In this document: positions 42,048-50,953 of the stretch, one piece after another | Layout of the letters: every line of letters starts with the position of its first letter | How positions within the stretch are numbered: position 1 is the stretch's first letter | From: Streptomyces griseoflavus | GTDB lineage: Bacteria; Actinomycetota; Actinomycetes; Streptomycetales; Streptomycetaceae | NCBI RefSeq assembly: GCF_014649995.1 | Contig: NZ_BMUC01000009.1 | Location: 221,466-285,465 of the forward strand | Length of the DNA: 64,000 nucleotides | Reading direction: 5' to 3' | Program-made: the position numbers and the translations under genes | The notes under the pieces: model-generated | Told to the model about the DNA's origin: nothing | What the model saw: only the letters and a program-made list of their open reading frames with translations | Database searches by the model: none

Positions 42048-42995
42048 ATGATCGGCTCGCGCATCGCCGCCGTCGGCCACTACCAGCCCGCCCGGGTCCT
42101 CACCAACGAGGATCTGGCGGGCATGGTCGACACCAGCGACGCGTGGATCACCAGCCGGGTGGGCATCCGGACCCGCCACATCGCGGGTCCCGACGAGCCC
42201 GTCGACGAACTGGCCGCGCACGCCGCCGCCAAGGCCCTGGCGGCGGCCGGCCGCACGCCCGCCGAGATCGACCTGGTCCTGGTCGCCACCTCCACCGCGA
42301 TCGACCGCTCGCCCAACATGGCCGCCCGGGTCGCCGCCCGCCTCGGCATGCCCGGGCCCGCCGTCATGGACATCAACGTGGTGTGCGCCGGTTTCACCCA
42401 CGCCCTCGCCACCGCCGACCACGCCGTACGGGCCGGCGGCGCGAGCCGGGTGCTGGTCGTCGGCGCCGACAAGATGTCCGAGGTGGCCGACTGGACCGAC
42501 CGCTCCACCTGCGTCCTCGTCGGCGACGGGGCGGGCGCCGCCGTGGTGGAGGCCTGTACCCCGCGGGAGCCGGCGGGGATCGGCCCGGTGCTGTGGGGCT
42601 CGGTGCCCGAGATGGGGAACGCGGTGCGCATCGAGGGGACGCCGCCGCGGTTCGCCCAGGAGGGGCAGAGCGTCTACCGCTGGGCGGCCACCCAGCTGCC
42701 GGTCGTCGCCCGCCAGGCCTGCGAGAAGGCGGGACTGGCCCCCGCGGACCTCGCCGGAGTGGTGCTGCACCAGGCCAACCTGCGGATCATCGAACCCCTC
42801 GCCCGCCGCCTCGGCGCCGTCAACGCCGTCGTGGCCCGCGACGTCACCGAGTCCGGCAACACCTCCGCCGCGAGCATTCCGCTGGCCTTCTCCAAGCTCG
42901 TCGAACGGGGCGCCGTGTCGACCGGCGACCCCGTGCTGCTCTTCGGCTTCGGCGGGAACCTGTCGTACGCGGGACAGGTCGTCCGCTGCCCCTGA
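42048..42995 (+). CDS. Beta-ketoacyl-ACP synthase III-like enzyme
   Basis: The 315-residue thiolase-fold enzyme has the KAS III triad: Cys113 (VVCAGF), His241 (LHQAN) and Asn271 (SGNTSAAS). SDAWITSRVGIRTRHIA and VGDGAGAAVV also match. KAS III enzymes condense acyl-CoA with malonyl-ACP. No other fatty-acid or polyketide gene adjoins it, so it could be a stand-alone FabH paralogue or make a specialised acyl product. ATG 42048 has no strong ribosome site (GAGGGGGATCC lies upstream). Confidence 0.9.
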   Translation: MIGSRIAAVGHYQPARVLTNEDLAGMVDTSDAWITSRVGIRTRHIAGPDEPVDELAAHAAAKALAAAGRTPAEIDLVLVATSTAIDRSPNMAARVAARLGMPGPAVMDINVVCAGFTHALATADHAVRAGGASRVLVVGADKMSEVADWTDRSTCVLVGDGAGAAVVEACTPREPAGIGPVLWGSVPEMGNAVRIEGTPPRFAQEGQSVYRWAATQLPVVARQACEKAGLAPADLAGVVLHQANLRIIEPLARRLGAVNAVVARDVTESGNTSAASIPLAFSKLVERGAVSTGDPVLLFGFGGNLSYAGQVVRCP

Positions 42996-43060
42996 ACGGC
43001 CCTGTGCGACCCCGCTCCTGACGGCCGGACACCTACACCGGGACACCGTCGCGGACACGC

Positions 43061-43083
43061 CTTTGTCCTGTGAGTGGAAAAAG
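43061..43083. promoter_or_regulatory. Shared dyad operator upstream of the ROK gene
   Basis: CTTTGTCC-N7-GGAAAAAG is an inverted repeat (one mismatch). The same two half-sites with the same 7-base spacing recur at 50752-50774 in front of the secreted ThuA/DUF1080 gene. This is the best candidate binding site for the ROK regulator. Confidence 0.65.
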
Positions 43084-43208
43084 TAGGGGTCAATTCCTGC
43101 GCGACTTCTTCCCACCTCCGGCAGGCGCTGCTACTTTCCCATCCGAAGGAACGCCACACACGTGGCCGGAATCCGGCACGCACAGGCCGGCGAGGCGGGG
43201 AGGGGCTC

Positions 43209-44399
43209 GTGAGACGCATGACGGCGCGACCCGCGAACGCCCATCAGGCCCGGTTGCTGAGGCTGCTGCGTGACGGCGGCCCCAACTCCCGCGCCCAGCT
43301 GGGCGACCAGGTCGACCTCTCACGGTCGAAACTGGCCGTGGAGGTGGACCGGCTGCTGGAGACGGAACTCGTCGTGGCCGACGGACTCGCCGCCTCGCGC
43401 GGCGGCCGGCGCTCCCACAACATCCGTCTCAACCCGCACCTGCGCTTCCTCGGCGTCGACATCGGCGCGACCTCGGTCGACGTCGCCGTCACCAACGCCG
43501 AACTGGAGATCCTCGGGCACATCAACCAGCCCATGGACGTACGCGAGGGACCGGTCGCGGTCTTCGAGCAAGTGCTGGCCATGGCAGCGAAGTTGAAGGC
43601 CTCCGGGTTCGCGGAGGGGTTCGACGGCGCCGGCATCGGCGTCCCGGGCCCGGTCCGCTTCCCCGAGGGTATCCCGGTGGCTCCGCCGATCATGCCGGGC
43701 TGGGACGGCTTCCCCGTGCGGGAGGCGCTCAGCCAGGACCTCGGCTGCCCGGTCATGGTCGACAACGACGTGAACCTGATGGCCATGGGGGAGCAGCACG
43801 CCGGTGTCGCCCGCACCGTCGGGGACTTCCTCTGCGTCAAGATCGGCACCGGCATCGGCTGCGGCATCGTCGTCGGCGGTGAGGTGCACCGCGGCGCGAC
43901 GGGCAGCGCGGGCGACATCGGGCACATCCAGGCCGTGCCCGACGGCCGTCCGTGTGCCTGCGGCAACCGGGGCTGCCTGGAGGCGCACTTCTCCGGCGCG
44001 GCCCTCGCCCGGGACGCCACGGAGGCCGCCCAGCAGCAGCGCTCCGCGGAACTCGCGAGCCGACTGGAGTCGAACGGCACGCTCAGCGCCGTCGACGTCG
44101 CCGCCGCGGCCGCGGCCGGTGACGCCACCGCCCTCGACCTGATCCGTGAGGGCGGAAACCGTACCGGCCAGGTCATCGCCGGCCTGGTCAGCTTCTTCAA
44201 CCCCGGCCTGGTGGTGATCGGCGGCGGGGTGACCGGTCTCGGCCACACCCTGCTCGCCGCGATCCGCACCCAGGTCTACCGCGGGTCGCTGCCCCTGGCC
44301 ACCGGCAACCTGCCCATCGTCCTGGGGGAGCTGGGCCCCACCGCCGGAGTCATCGGCGGAGCCCGGCTGATCAGCGACCACCTGTTCTCACCCGCGTAA
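43209..44399 (+). CDS. ROK-family transcriptional regulator
   Basis: The 396-residue regulator has an N-terminal winged helix (about 10-70: HQARLLRLLRDGGPNSRAQL, then DLSRSKLAVEVDRLLE). A ROK sugar-kinase-like domain follows: FLGVDIGATSVDVAV, GAGIGVPGPV, MVDNDVNLMAMGE, GTGIGCGIVVGGEVHRG and the zinc motif CACGNRGCLEAH. GTG 43209 follows GGGGAGGGG. It stands in front of a ribose-type ABC transporter and likely senses the transported sugar or its phosphate and represses the locus. Confidence 0.92.
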   Translation: MRRMTARPANAHQARLLRLLRDGGPNSRAQLGDQVDLSRSKLAVEVDRLLETELVVADGLAASRGGRRSHNIRLNPHLRFLGVDIGATSVDVAVTNAELEILGHINQPMDVREGPVAVFEQVLAMAAKLKASGFAEGFDGAGIGVPGPVRFPEGIPVAPPIMPGWDGFPVREALSQDLGCPVMVDNDVNLMAMGEQHAGVARTVGDFLCVKIGTGIGCGIVVGGEVHRGATGSAGDIGHIQAVPDGRPCACGNRGCLEAHFSGAALARDATEAAQQQRSAELASRLESNGTLSAVDVAAAAAAGDATALDLIREGGNRTGQVIAGLVSFFNPGLVVIGGGVTGLGHTLLAAIRTQVYRGSLPLATGNLPIVLGELGPTAGVIGGARLISDHLFSPA

Positions 44400-44437
44400 G
44401 CATCCCGGCCCCGCCCCACCCCTGCTCCACCGCACTC

Positions 44438-44555
44438 CACCGCACGGAACAGCTCCGCCCCGCACCACGTCCGCTCCACCGCACGGAACAGCTCCGCCCT
44501 GTAGCACCTGGTTCCACCCACCACCCGCGCCCCACCGCACGGAACAGCTCCGCCC
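44438..44555. repeat. Three 23-bp direct repeats between the ROK gene and ABC operon
   Basis: Identical 23-bp copies begin at 44438, 44477 and 44533 (core CCGCACGGAACAGCTCCG, with the internal dyad CGGA-N5-TCCG). Starts are 39 and 56 bp apart. The 343-bp gap (44400-44742) holds no gene. The copies could be operators for the ABC operon or a small expanded repeat; the exact identity argues for recent copying or selection. Confidence 0.75.
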
Positions 44556-44742
44556 CGGTCCCGCCCGCCCCGCACCCCGTCATCCCCGCTTCACCACAAG
44601 GCTCGACTCCCGCCGTCCGCCGCATCCACCACCCCGAGCACCGGCGCCCGCCACCGCGCCGCTCCGCCCTGCCCGAAAACGCCTGCCCCGCGAGGGGACC
44701 CGCCCTGACACCGGCCCCGCACGCCCGCCGAGGGGAATCCGC

Positions 44743-46260
44743 ATGGCACCACAACCACCGCTGCTCAGCATGTCCGGCATCACCAAGTCGTTCCCCGGAG
44801 TCCGGGCCCTGGACGGCGTCGACCTCGACGTCCAGGCCGGCGAGGTGCACTGCCTGCTCGGCCAGAACGGCGCCGGCAAGTCCACCCTGATCAAGGTGCT
44901 GGCCGGCGCCCACCAGCCCGACTCGGGCACCATCCGCTGGCGCGGCGACGACGTCACACTCCGCTCGCCGATCGCCGCCATGCGTCTCGGCATCGCCACC
45001 ATCTACCAGGAACTCGACCTGGTGGAACACCTGTCGGTCGCCGAGAACGTCCACCTCGGCCACGAACCCACCACCGCCGGGTTCGTCGTACGGGGCAGGG
45101 CCGCCAAGGCGTCGACCGCCCGACTCCTCCAACGGCTCGGCCACCCGGAGATCGACCCCGCCCGGCTGGTGGGGGACCTTTCGGCGGCACACCAGCAGAT
45201 CGTGTCGATGGCACGGGCCCTCTCCCACGAGGTGCGCCTCATCGTCATGGACGAACCGTCCGCCGCCCTCGACCCGGACGAGGTCGACAACCTCTTCCGC
45301 ATCGTCGGCGACCTCACCGCCGACGGCGTCGCCGTCGTCTACATCTCGCACCGGCTGGAGGAGATCCGCCGCATCGGCGACCGGGTCACCGTCCTGAAGG
45401 ACGGCCGGGCCGTGGCCGGCGGACTGCCCGCCAAGTCGACGCCGACCAAGGAGGTGGTCGCGCTGATGACGGGACGCAACGTCGAGTACGTCTTCCCGCC
45501 GCGGCCCGCCTCCGCCCCACAGGGCGACCCGGTGCTGGTCGTCGAAGGGCTGTCCCGCAAAGGGGAGTTCGCGCCGATCGACCTCCAGGTGCGCCCGGGT
45601 GAGATCGTCGGGCTGGCCGGACTCGTCGGATCGGGACGCTCCGAGATCCTGGAGACGGTCTACGGCGCCCGCAAACCCGACACCGGCCGCGTGCTCGTCG
45701 ACGGGAAGCCGCTGAGGCCGGGCAGCGTACGGGCCGCCGTGCGCGCCGGGCTCGGACTGGCCCCCGAGGAACGCAAGGCGCAGGCGCTGCTCATGCTGGA
45801 GTCCGTCACCCGCAACGTGTCGGTCTCCTCCATGTCCCGCTTCGCCCGGCTCGGCTGGATCGACCGCGGCGCCGAACTGGGGGCGGCGCGCGCGGCGGTC
45901 CGCGAACTGTCCCTGCGGCCCGACAACCCGGACGTGCCCGTGCGCACCCTGTCCGGCGGCAACCAGCAGAAGGCCGTGCTCGCCCGCTGGCTGCTGCGCG
46001 GCTGCCGGGTGCTGCTGCTCGACGAACCCACCCGCGGCGTCGACGTCGGCGCCCGCGCGGAACTGTACGCGGTGGTGCGGCGGCTGGCCGACGAGGGCCT
46101 CGCCGTGCTGCTGGTCTCCAGCGAGGTGCCCGAGGTCCTCGGCCTCGCCGACCGCGTTCTGGTCCTGCGCGAGGGCGACGTCGTCCACACCGCGCCCGCC
46201 CGCGAACTCGACGAACACCGTGTACTCGACCTGGTCATGGAAGGAAGCCCGGCGTCATGA
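44743..46260 (+). CDS. Sugar ABC transporter ATPase (RbsA/MglA type)
   Basis: The 505-residue protein has two ABC domains. The first has Walker A GQNGAGKST (about 45-53), the signature-like region LVGDLSAAHQQ and Walker B LIVMDEPSAALD. The second has the degenerate P-loop GLVGSGRSE, LSGGNQQKAVLARWLL and LLDEPTRGVDVG. The tandem arrangement is that of ribose/galactose/inositol importers. It is the first gene of the operon with the permease (ATGA overlap), binding protein, oxidoreductase and isomerase. ATG 44743 has GAGGGGAA upstream. Confidence 0.94.
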   Translation: MAPQPPLLSMSGITKSFPGVRALDGVDLDVQAGEVHCLLGQNGAGKSTLIKVLAGAHQPDSGTIRWRGDDVTLRSPIAAMRLGIATIYQELDLVEHLSVAENVHLGHEPTTAGFVVRGRAAKASTARLLQRLGHPEIDPARLVGDLSAAHQQIVSMARALSHEVRLIVMDEPSAALDPDEVDNLFRIVGDLTADGVAVVYISHRLEEIRRIGDRVTVLKDGRAVAGGLPAKSTPTKEVVALMTGRNVEYVFPPRPASAPQGDPVLVVEGLSRKGEFAPIDLQVRPGEIVGLAGLVGSGRSEILETVYGARKPDTGRVLVDGKPLRPGSVRAAVRAGLGLAPEERKAQALLMLESVTRNVSVSSMSRFARLGWIDRGAELGAARAAVRELSLRPDNPDVPVRTLSGGNQQKAVLARWLLRGCRVLLLDEPTRGVDVGARAELYAVVRRLADEGLAVLLVSSEVPEVLGLADRVLVLREGDVVHTAPARELDEHRVLDLVMEGSPAS

Positions 46261-47276
46261 CGCAGCCCGTCTCCCCGCCGCGGGACAGCACCGACAAGGT
46301 GCCGTCGGCCGCCGAACCACCCGCCTGGCGCGCCGTGCTGTTCCGCGCCGACGTCCGCACGATGTCCCTGCTCGGCGTACTCGCCGTGCTGATCCTGATC
46401 GGCGGCATCACCAAACCGGACCAGTTCCTGGACACCCGCAACCTCCAGCTCGTCCTCACCCAGGCCTCCGTCATCGGTGTCGTCACCGTCGGCATGACCT
46501 TCGTCATCATCTCCGGCGGCATCGACCTCTCGGTCGGCGCGATCGTCGCCCTCGCCTCGGTGTGGGCCACCACGGTCGCCACCCAGGAGTACGGTTTCGG
46601 CGGCATCCTCTTCACCGCCGTCCTGGTGGGCCTCGGCTGCGGGCTGGTCAACGGGGTGCTCATCGCGTACGGCGGGATGGTGCCCTTCATCGCCACCCTC
46701 GCCATGCTCGCCTCGGCCCGCGGTCTCGCCCTGCAGATCACCGACGGACGCACGCAGATCGTCACCGTCGACGGCGTCCTCGACCTCGGCGAGCGCGACT
46801 CCTATGTGCTCGGCATCCCGCCGCTGGTCCTGGTGTTCGCGGCCGTCACCGTCATCGGCTGGCTGGTGCTCAACCGGACCACCTTCGGCCGCCGCAGCGT
46901 CGCCGTCGGCGGCAACGCGGAAGCCGCCCGGCTGGCCGGCATCGACGTCCGCCGCCAGCGGCTCTACCTGTACCTGCTGTCCGGACTGTGCTGCGGCATC
47001 GCGGCCTTCCTGCTGATCGTGCTGGCCGGCTCCGGCCAGAACACCAACGGCAACCTCTACGAACTCGACGCCATCGCCGCCGCGATCATCGGCGGCACCC
47101 TGCTCACCGGAGGCCGCGGCACCATCGTCGGCTCCGTCCTCGGCGTCCTGATCTTCACCACCATCACCAACATCTTCGCCCTGAACAACCTGCAGAGCGA
47201 CGTCCAGCAGATCGCCAAGGGCGCGATCATCGTCGCCGCCGTGCTGGTCCAGCGCCGTACCGCGAGCACGACCTGA
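46257..47276 (+). CDS. Sugar ABC transporter permease (RbsC type)
   Basis: The 339-residue membrane protein has eight to ten helices and the RbsC-type signature: VGMTFVIISGGIDLSVG, GLVNGVLIAYGGMVPFIATLAM in part, and the EAA-like loop GGNAEAARLAGI. The C-terminal GTLLTGGRGTIVGSVLG is also typical. It overlaps the ATPase gene by ATGA. It forms the channel through which sugar delivered by the downstream binding protein enters the cell. Confidence 0.94.
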   Translation: MTQPVSPPRDSTDKVPSAAEPPAWRAVLFRADVRTMSLLGVLAVLILIGGITKPDQFLDTRNLQLVLTQASVIGVVTVGMTFVIISGGIDLSVGAIVALASVWATTVATQEYGFGGILFTAVLVGLGCGLVNGVLIAYGGMVPFIATLAMLASARGLALQITDGRTQIVTVDGVLDLGERDSYVLGIPPLVLVFAAVTVIGWLVLNRTTFGRRSVAVGGNAEAARLAGIDVRRQRLYLYLLSGLCCGIAAFLLIVLAGSGQNTNGNLYELDAIAAAIIGGTLLTGGRGTIVGSVLGVLIFTTITNIFALNNLQSDVQQIAKGAIIVAAVLVQRRTASTT

Positions 47277-47293
47277 GGAAAGGGTTCACCGCC

Positions 47294-48340
47294 ATGCCCG
47301 AGACACCTTTCACGAGCCGCAGAGGACTGCTCTTCGGAGCCGCCGCCGTATCCGCCGGCGTCCTCGTCACCGGCTGCACGAGCAACGAGTCCAGTGACGA
47401 CAAGCCGGCCGCCGACAACCAGCCCGCCGCCGACGACAAGCCCGGCAAGCCGGTCACCATCGGCTTCGCCGGACCGCAGGCCGACCACGGCTGGCTCAAC
47501 GCCATCAACGACAACGCCAAGAAGCGCGCGGAGAAGTACAGCGACGTCACCCTGGAGATCACCGAGGGCTCCAACGACACCGCCCAGCAGATCGGCCAGA
47601 TCGAGACCCTCATCAACAAGAAGGTCGACGTGCTGGTGATCCTGCCCGCCGACGGCAAGGCCCTCACCCAGGTCGGACTCAAGGCGATGCGCGCCGGCAT
47701 CCCCGTCGTCAACCTCGACCGCATCTTCAACACCCCGCAGGCGTACCGCTGCTGGGTCGGCGGCGACAACTACGGCATGGGCCTGAACGCCGGCCACTAC
47801 ATCGGCGAGAAGCTCAAGGACAAGCCGGACGCCAAGGTCATCGAGCTGGCCGGCCTGGACAACCTGGAGCTCACCAAGCAGCGCACCCAGGGCTTCGACG
47901 ACGCGCTGAAGAACTACCCCAACATCAAGAAGGTGGCCCGCCAGGCCGCCGAGTTCACCGTGGAGTCCGGCCAGGCCAAGATGGCCCAGCTGCTCCAGGC
48001 GCAGTCGCAGATCGACGCACTGTGGAACCACGACGACGACCAGGGCGTGGGCGCGCTGCGCGCCATCGAACAGGCCGGGCGCGACGAGTTCCTGATGGTG
48101 GGCGGCGCCGGAGCGCTCTCCGCCTTCCAGGCCATCAAGGCCGACAGCGGTGTCCTGAAGGCCACCGTCCTGTACCCGCCGACCATGGCCGCCTCCGCGA
48201 TCGACCTCGCCCGCGCCCTCGGCCAGGGCAAGGGCGTCGGCGGCCTCGCCGAGTTCGAGATCCCCTCGTCGGTGACCTGCTACTCGGCCGTCGTCGACAA
48301 GGACAACGTGGACCAGTACATGTCCACCGGCTTCAAGTGA
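47294..48340 (+). CDS. Sugar ABC transporter substrate-binding lipoprotein (Tat-exported)
   Basis: The 348-residue protein starts MPETPFTSRRGLLFG, a twin-arginine signal, with lipobox VTGC near residues 30-33 and an Asp/Pro linker. The mature part is a periplasmic-binding-protein-like fold of the RbsB/XylF type: TIGFAGPQADHGWLNAIND, VLVILPADGKAL, VVNLDRIF, ALWNHDDDQGVGAL. Aromatics at the ligand pocket (Trp in DHGWL, Phe, Asp in HDDD) fit a pyranose or cyclitol. Tat export suggests folding before secretion. Confidence 0.93.
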   Translation: MPETPFTSRRGLLFGAAAVSAGVLVTGCTSNESSDDKPAADNQPAADDKPGKPVTIGFAGPQADHGWLNAINDNAKKRAEKYSDVTLEITEGSNDTAQQIGQIETLINKKVDVLVILPADGKALTQVGLKAMRAGIPVVNLDRIFNTPQAYRCWVGGDNYGMGLNAGHYIGEKLKDKPDAKVIELAGLDNLELTKQRTQGFDDALKNYPNIKKVARQAAEFTVESGQAKMAQLLQAQSQIDALWNHDDDQGVGALRAIEQAGRDEFLMVGGAGALSAFQAIKADSGVLKATVLYPPTMAASAIDLARALGQGKGVGGLAEFEIPSSVTCYSAVVDKDNVDQYMSTGFK

Positions 48341-48420
48341 GGAGCCCCGCCCCACGGGCCTGACCAGCCCACCGGGCGGGGTCCACCCCCGCCCGCCACG
48401 ACGACGAGGAGGACATCCGC

Positions 48421-49629
48421 ATGGCACAGCCGCAAGCGTCCGAAGGGGACCGGACGGGGAAGCCACCGCTGCGCATCGGCATGGTCGGTTACGCGTTCAT
48501 GGGCGCCGCCCACTCCCAGGGGTGGCGCACCGCCCGGCACGTCTTCGACCTGCCGCTCACCCCCGAACTGGCCGTGATCTGCGGCCGGGACGCCGACGCC
48601 GTGCGCGCCGCGGCCGACCGGCACGGCTGGGCCGGGACCGAGACCGACTGGCACGCCCTGGTCGAGCGGGACGACATCGACCTCGTCGACATCTGCACCC
48701 CCGGCGACAGCCACGCCGAGATCGCGCTGGCCGCGCTCGCCGCGGGCAAGCACGTGCTGTGCGAGAAGCCCCTCGCCAACACGGTCGCGGAGGCCGAGGC
48801 GATGGCCCGCGCCGCGCAGGAGGCCTCCGAGCGCGGCCAGTTGGCGATGGTCGGGTTCAACTACCGCCGGGTGCCGGCGACCGCGCTGGCCCGCCGGATG
48901 GTGGCCGAGGGACGGATCGGCACGCTGCGGCACGTGCGGGTGGCGTACCTCCAGGACTGGCTGGTCGACCCGCAGTTCCCGCTGACCTGGCGGCTGCGCC
49001 GGGAGCAGGCGGGCTCCGGGTCGCTCGGTGACCTCGGCGCCCACATCGTCGACCTGGCCCAGTACCTGGCCGGCGAGCGGCTCGCGGGCGTCTCCGCGCT
49101 CACCGAGACGTTCGTACGGGAGCGGCCCCTGCCCAGCGCCCCCGGCAGCGGTCTGGCCGCCGTCTCCGCGAGCGGCACCGGACAGGTCACCGTCGACGAC
49201 GCCGCCCTGTTCACCGGCCGCTTCACCTCCGGCGCCCTCGCCTCCTTCGAGGCCACCCGGTACGCCACCGGGCGCAAGAACGCCCTGCGCATCGAACTGA
49301 ACGGCGAGCGCGGCTCGCTCGCCTTCGACCTGGAACGGCTCAACGAGCTGGAGTTCCACGACGGCACCGAGCCCGCCGCGCAGGCCGGGTTCCGGCGCAT
49401 CCTCGTCACCGAACCCGACCACCCCTATCTGGAGGCGTGGTGGCCGCCGGGCCACGGCCTCGGCTACGAGCACACCTTCGTGCACCAGGCCCGCGACCTG
49501 GTCCACGCGGTCGCCGAGGGCCGCGGCCCCGAACCCTCCTTCGCCGACGGACTCCAGGTCCAGCGCGTCCTGGCGGCGGTGGAGGAGAGCGCCGAGAAGA
49601 ACTCCGTCTACACCCCGATCGCCGCCTGA
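48421..49629 (+). CDS. Gfo/Idh/MocA-family NAD(P)-dependent oxidoreductase
   Basis: The 402-residue enzyme has an N-terminal Rossmann domain (IGMVGYAFMGAAHSQG, then VDICTPGDSHAEIALAAL) and the catalytic lysine in VLCEKPLAN. The C-terminal alpha/beta domain includes GSGSLGDLGAHIVDLAQYL, whose His is usually catalytic. Family members oxidise sugars or inositols at one carbon. It lies 80 bp after the binding protein gene and 15 bp before an isomerase gene, so it likely acts on the imported sugar. The exact regiochemistry is unknown. Confidence 0.92.
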   Translation: MAQPQASEGDRTGKPPLRIGMVGYAFMGAAHSQGWRTARHVFDLPLTPELAVICGRDADAVRAAADRHGWAGTETDWHALVERDDIDLVDICTPGDSHAEIALAALAAGKHVLCEKPLANTVAEAEAMARAAQEASERGQLAMVGFNYRRVPATALARRMVAEGRIGTLRHVRVAYLQDWLVDPQFPLTWRLRREQAGSGSLGDLGAHIVDLAQYLAGERLAGVSALTETFVRERPLPSAPGSGLAAVSASGTGQVTVDDAALFTGRFTSGALASFEATRYATGRKNALRIELNGERGSLAFDLERLNELEFHDGTEPAAQAGFRRILVTEPDHPYLEAWWPPGHGLGYEHTFVHQARDLVHAVAEGRGPEPSFADGLQVQRVLAAVEESAEKNSVYTPIAA

Positions 49630-49644
49630 GAGGACGGAAAACGG

Positions 49645-50643
49645 ATGCCGCGCACCTTCACACTCTTCACCGGCCAGTGGGCGGACCTGCCCCTGGAGGA
49701 GGTCTGCCGACTCGCCCGCGACTTCGGCTACGACGGCCTCGAACTCGCGTGCTGGGGAGACCACTTCGAGGTGGACAAGGCGCTCGCCGATCCCGCCTAC
49801 GTCGCCGGGCGCCATCAGCTGCTGGAGAAGTACGGCCTGAAGTGCTGGGCGATCTCCAACCACCTGGTCGGCCAGGCGGTCTGCGACGCCATCATCGACG
49901 AACGCCACCGGGCGATCCTGCCCGACCGCATCTGGGGCGACGGCGATGCCGAGGGCGTACGGCAGCGCGCCGCCGCCGAGATCAAGGACACCGCGCGCGC
50001 GGCGGCCCTGCTCGGCGTCGACACCGTCATCGGCTTCACCGGGTCCGCCATCTGGCACCTGGTCGCCATGTTCCCGCCCGCCCCCGAGTCGATGATCGAA
50101 CGCGGCTACGAGGACTTCGCCGAGCGCTGGAACCCGATCCTGGACGTCTTCGACACCGAGGGCGTGCGCTTCGCCCACGAGGTGCACCCCAGCGAGATCG
50201 CCTACGACTACTGGACGACCGTGCGCGCCCTGGAGGCCGTCGACCGCCGGCCGGCCTTCGGCCTCAACTTCGACCCCTCCCACTTCGTGTGGCAGGACCT
50301 CGACCCGGTCGGCTTCCTGTGGGACTTCCGCGACCGGATCTACCACGTCGACTGCAAGGAGGCCCGCAAGCGCCTCGACGGCCGCAACGGCCGCCTCGGC
50401 TCCCACCTGCCGTGGGGCGACCCCCGGCGCGGCTGGGACTTCGTCTCCGCCGGCCACGGCGACGTCCCCTGGGAGGACGTCTTCCGCATGCTGCGCTCCA
50501 TCGACTACCAGGGGCCCGTCTCCGTCGAGTGGGAGGACGCCGGCATGGACCGTCTCCAGGGCGCCCCCGAGGCGCTGACCCGCCTCAAGGCCTACGACTT
50601 CGAGCCGCCCAGCGCCTCCTTCGACGCCGCGTTCAACAGCTGA
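49645..50643 (+). CDS. TIM-barrel sugar phosphate isomerase/epimerase-like enzyme
   Basis: The 332-residue protein has the AP-endonuclease-2 TIM-barrel pattern: [19 protein letters not shown], metal-binding [36 protein letters not shown] and the last ligand in [10 protein letters not shown]. It starts 15 bp after the oxidoreductase gene. Oxidoreductase plus isomerase pairs of these families process inositols or 3-keto-sugars. The operon ends at a strong terminator. Confidence 0.9.
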   Translation: MPRTFTLFTGQWADLPLEEVCRLARDFGYDGLELACWGDHFEVDKALADPAYVAGRHQLLEKYGLKCWAISNHLVGQAVCDAIIDERHRAILPDRIWGDGDAEGVRQRAAAEIKDTARAAALLGVDTVIGFTGSAIWHLVAMFPPAPESMIERGYEDFAERWNPILDVFDTEGVRFAHEVHPSEIAYDYWTTVRALEAVDRRPAFGLNFDPSHFVWQDLDPVGFLWDFRDRIYHVDCKEARKRLDGRNGRLGSHLPWGDPRRGWDFVSAGHGDVPWEDVFRMLRSIDYQGPVSVEWEDAGMDRLQGAPEALTRLKAYDFEPPSASFDAAFNS

Positions 50644-50688
50644 CCCGAGCCTCCGGCGACGGTTCCCGCCCCGGGGGCCGCCGCCGGA

Positions 50689-50742
50689 GGCAGGCAGGGG
50701 CCGGGGGACCGGTGAGTCCGCCGGCCCCCGGTCAGGCCTGCC
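50689..50742 (+). terminator. Terminator of the sugar-transport operon
   Basis: A nested hairpin pairs CCGGGGG (50701-50707) with CCCCCGG (50725-50731) inside GGCAGG (50689-50694) with CCTGCC (50737-50742). It follows the isomerase stop by 46 bp. Confidence 0.75.
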
Positions 50743-50751
50743 CGCATCCCG

Positions 50752-50846
50752 CTTTGTCCTGAACTGGGAAAAAGTTCAACCGGGCTTGGCCCAAGGGCTG
50801 TTCGGCCCGGAAGAACGCGGTTACCGTCCCTGAAGTGTTCAGGACA
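50752..50846. promoter_or_regulatory. Operator region of the secreted ThuA/DUF1080 gene
   Basis: CTTTGTCC-N7-GGAAAAAG (50752-50774) repeats the dyad in front of the ROK gene. In addition TGTCCTGAAC (50755-50764) is the exact inverse of GTTCAGGACA (50837-50846), and CCTGAA-GTG-TTCAGG forms a local palindrome at 50829-50843. Two facing sites about 75 bp apart suggest cooperative or looped binding. Confidence 0.6.
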
Positions 50847-50953
50847 CCCACGTCTCCGGGGTGACGGCGCACCCCGGCGCCCGCACGCACCGCACGCACC
50901 ACATGTCTTCGCACCTGTTCCGTACGGCCCCACCCCGTTCCCGGAGGGACTTC

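Noticed and set aside
42048-42995. KAS III-like gene as the start of a polyketide or fatty-acid cluster
   Set aside because: Neighbouring genes are a carboxylate transporter and a sugar locus; no ACP, ketoreductase or other synthase is present.
44438-44555. Possible CRISPR array or plasmid-type iterons
   Set aside because: Only three copies with unequal 16- and 33-base spacers, no cas genes and no replication gene nearby.
44371-46218. A 615-codon minus-strand open frame opposite the ABC ATPase gene
   Set aside because: The plus strand encodes a textbook tandem ABC ATPase; the antisense product has no recognisable fold.
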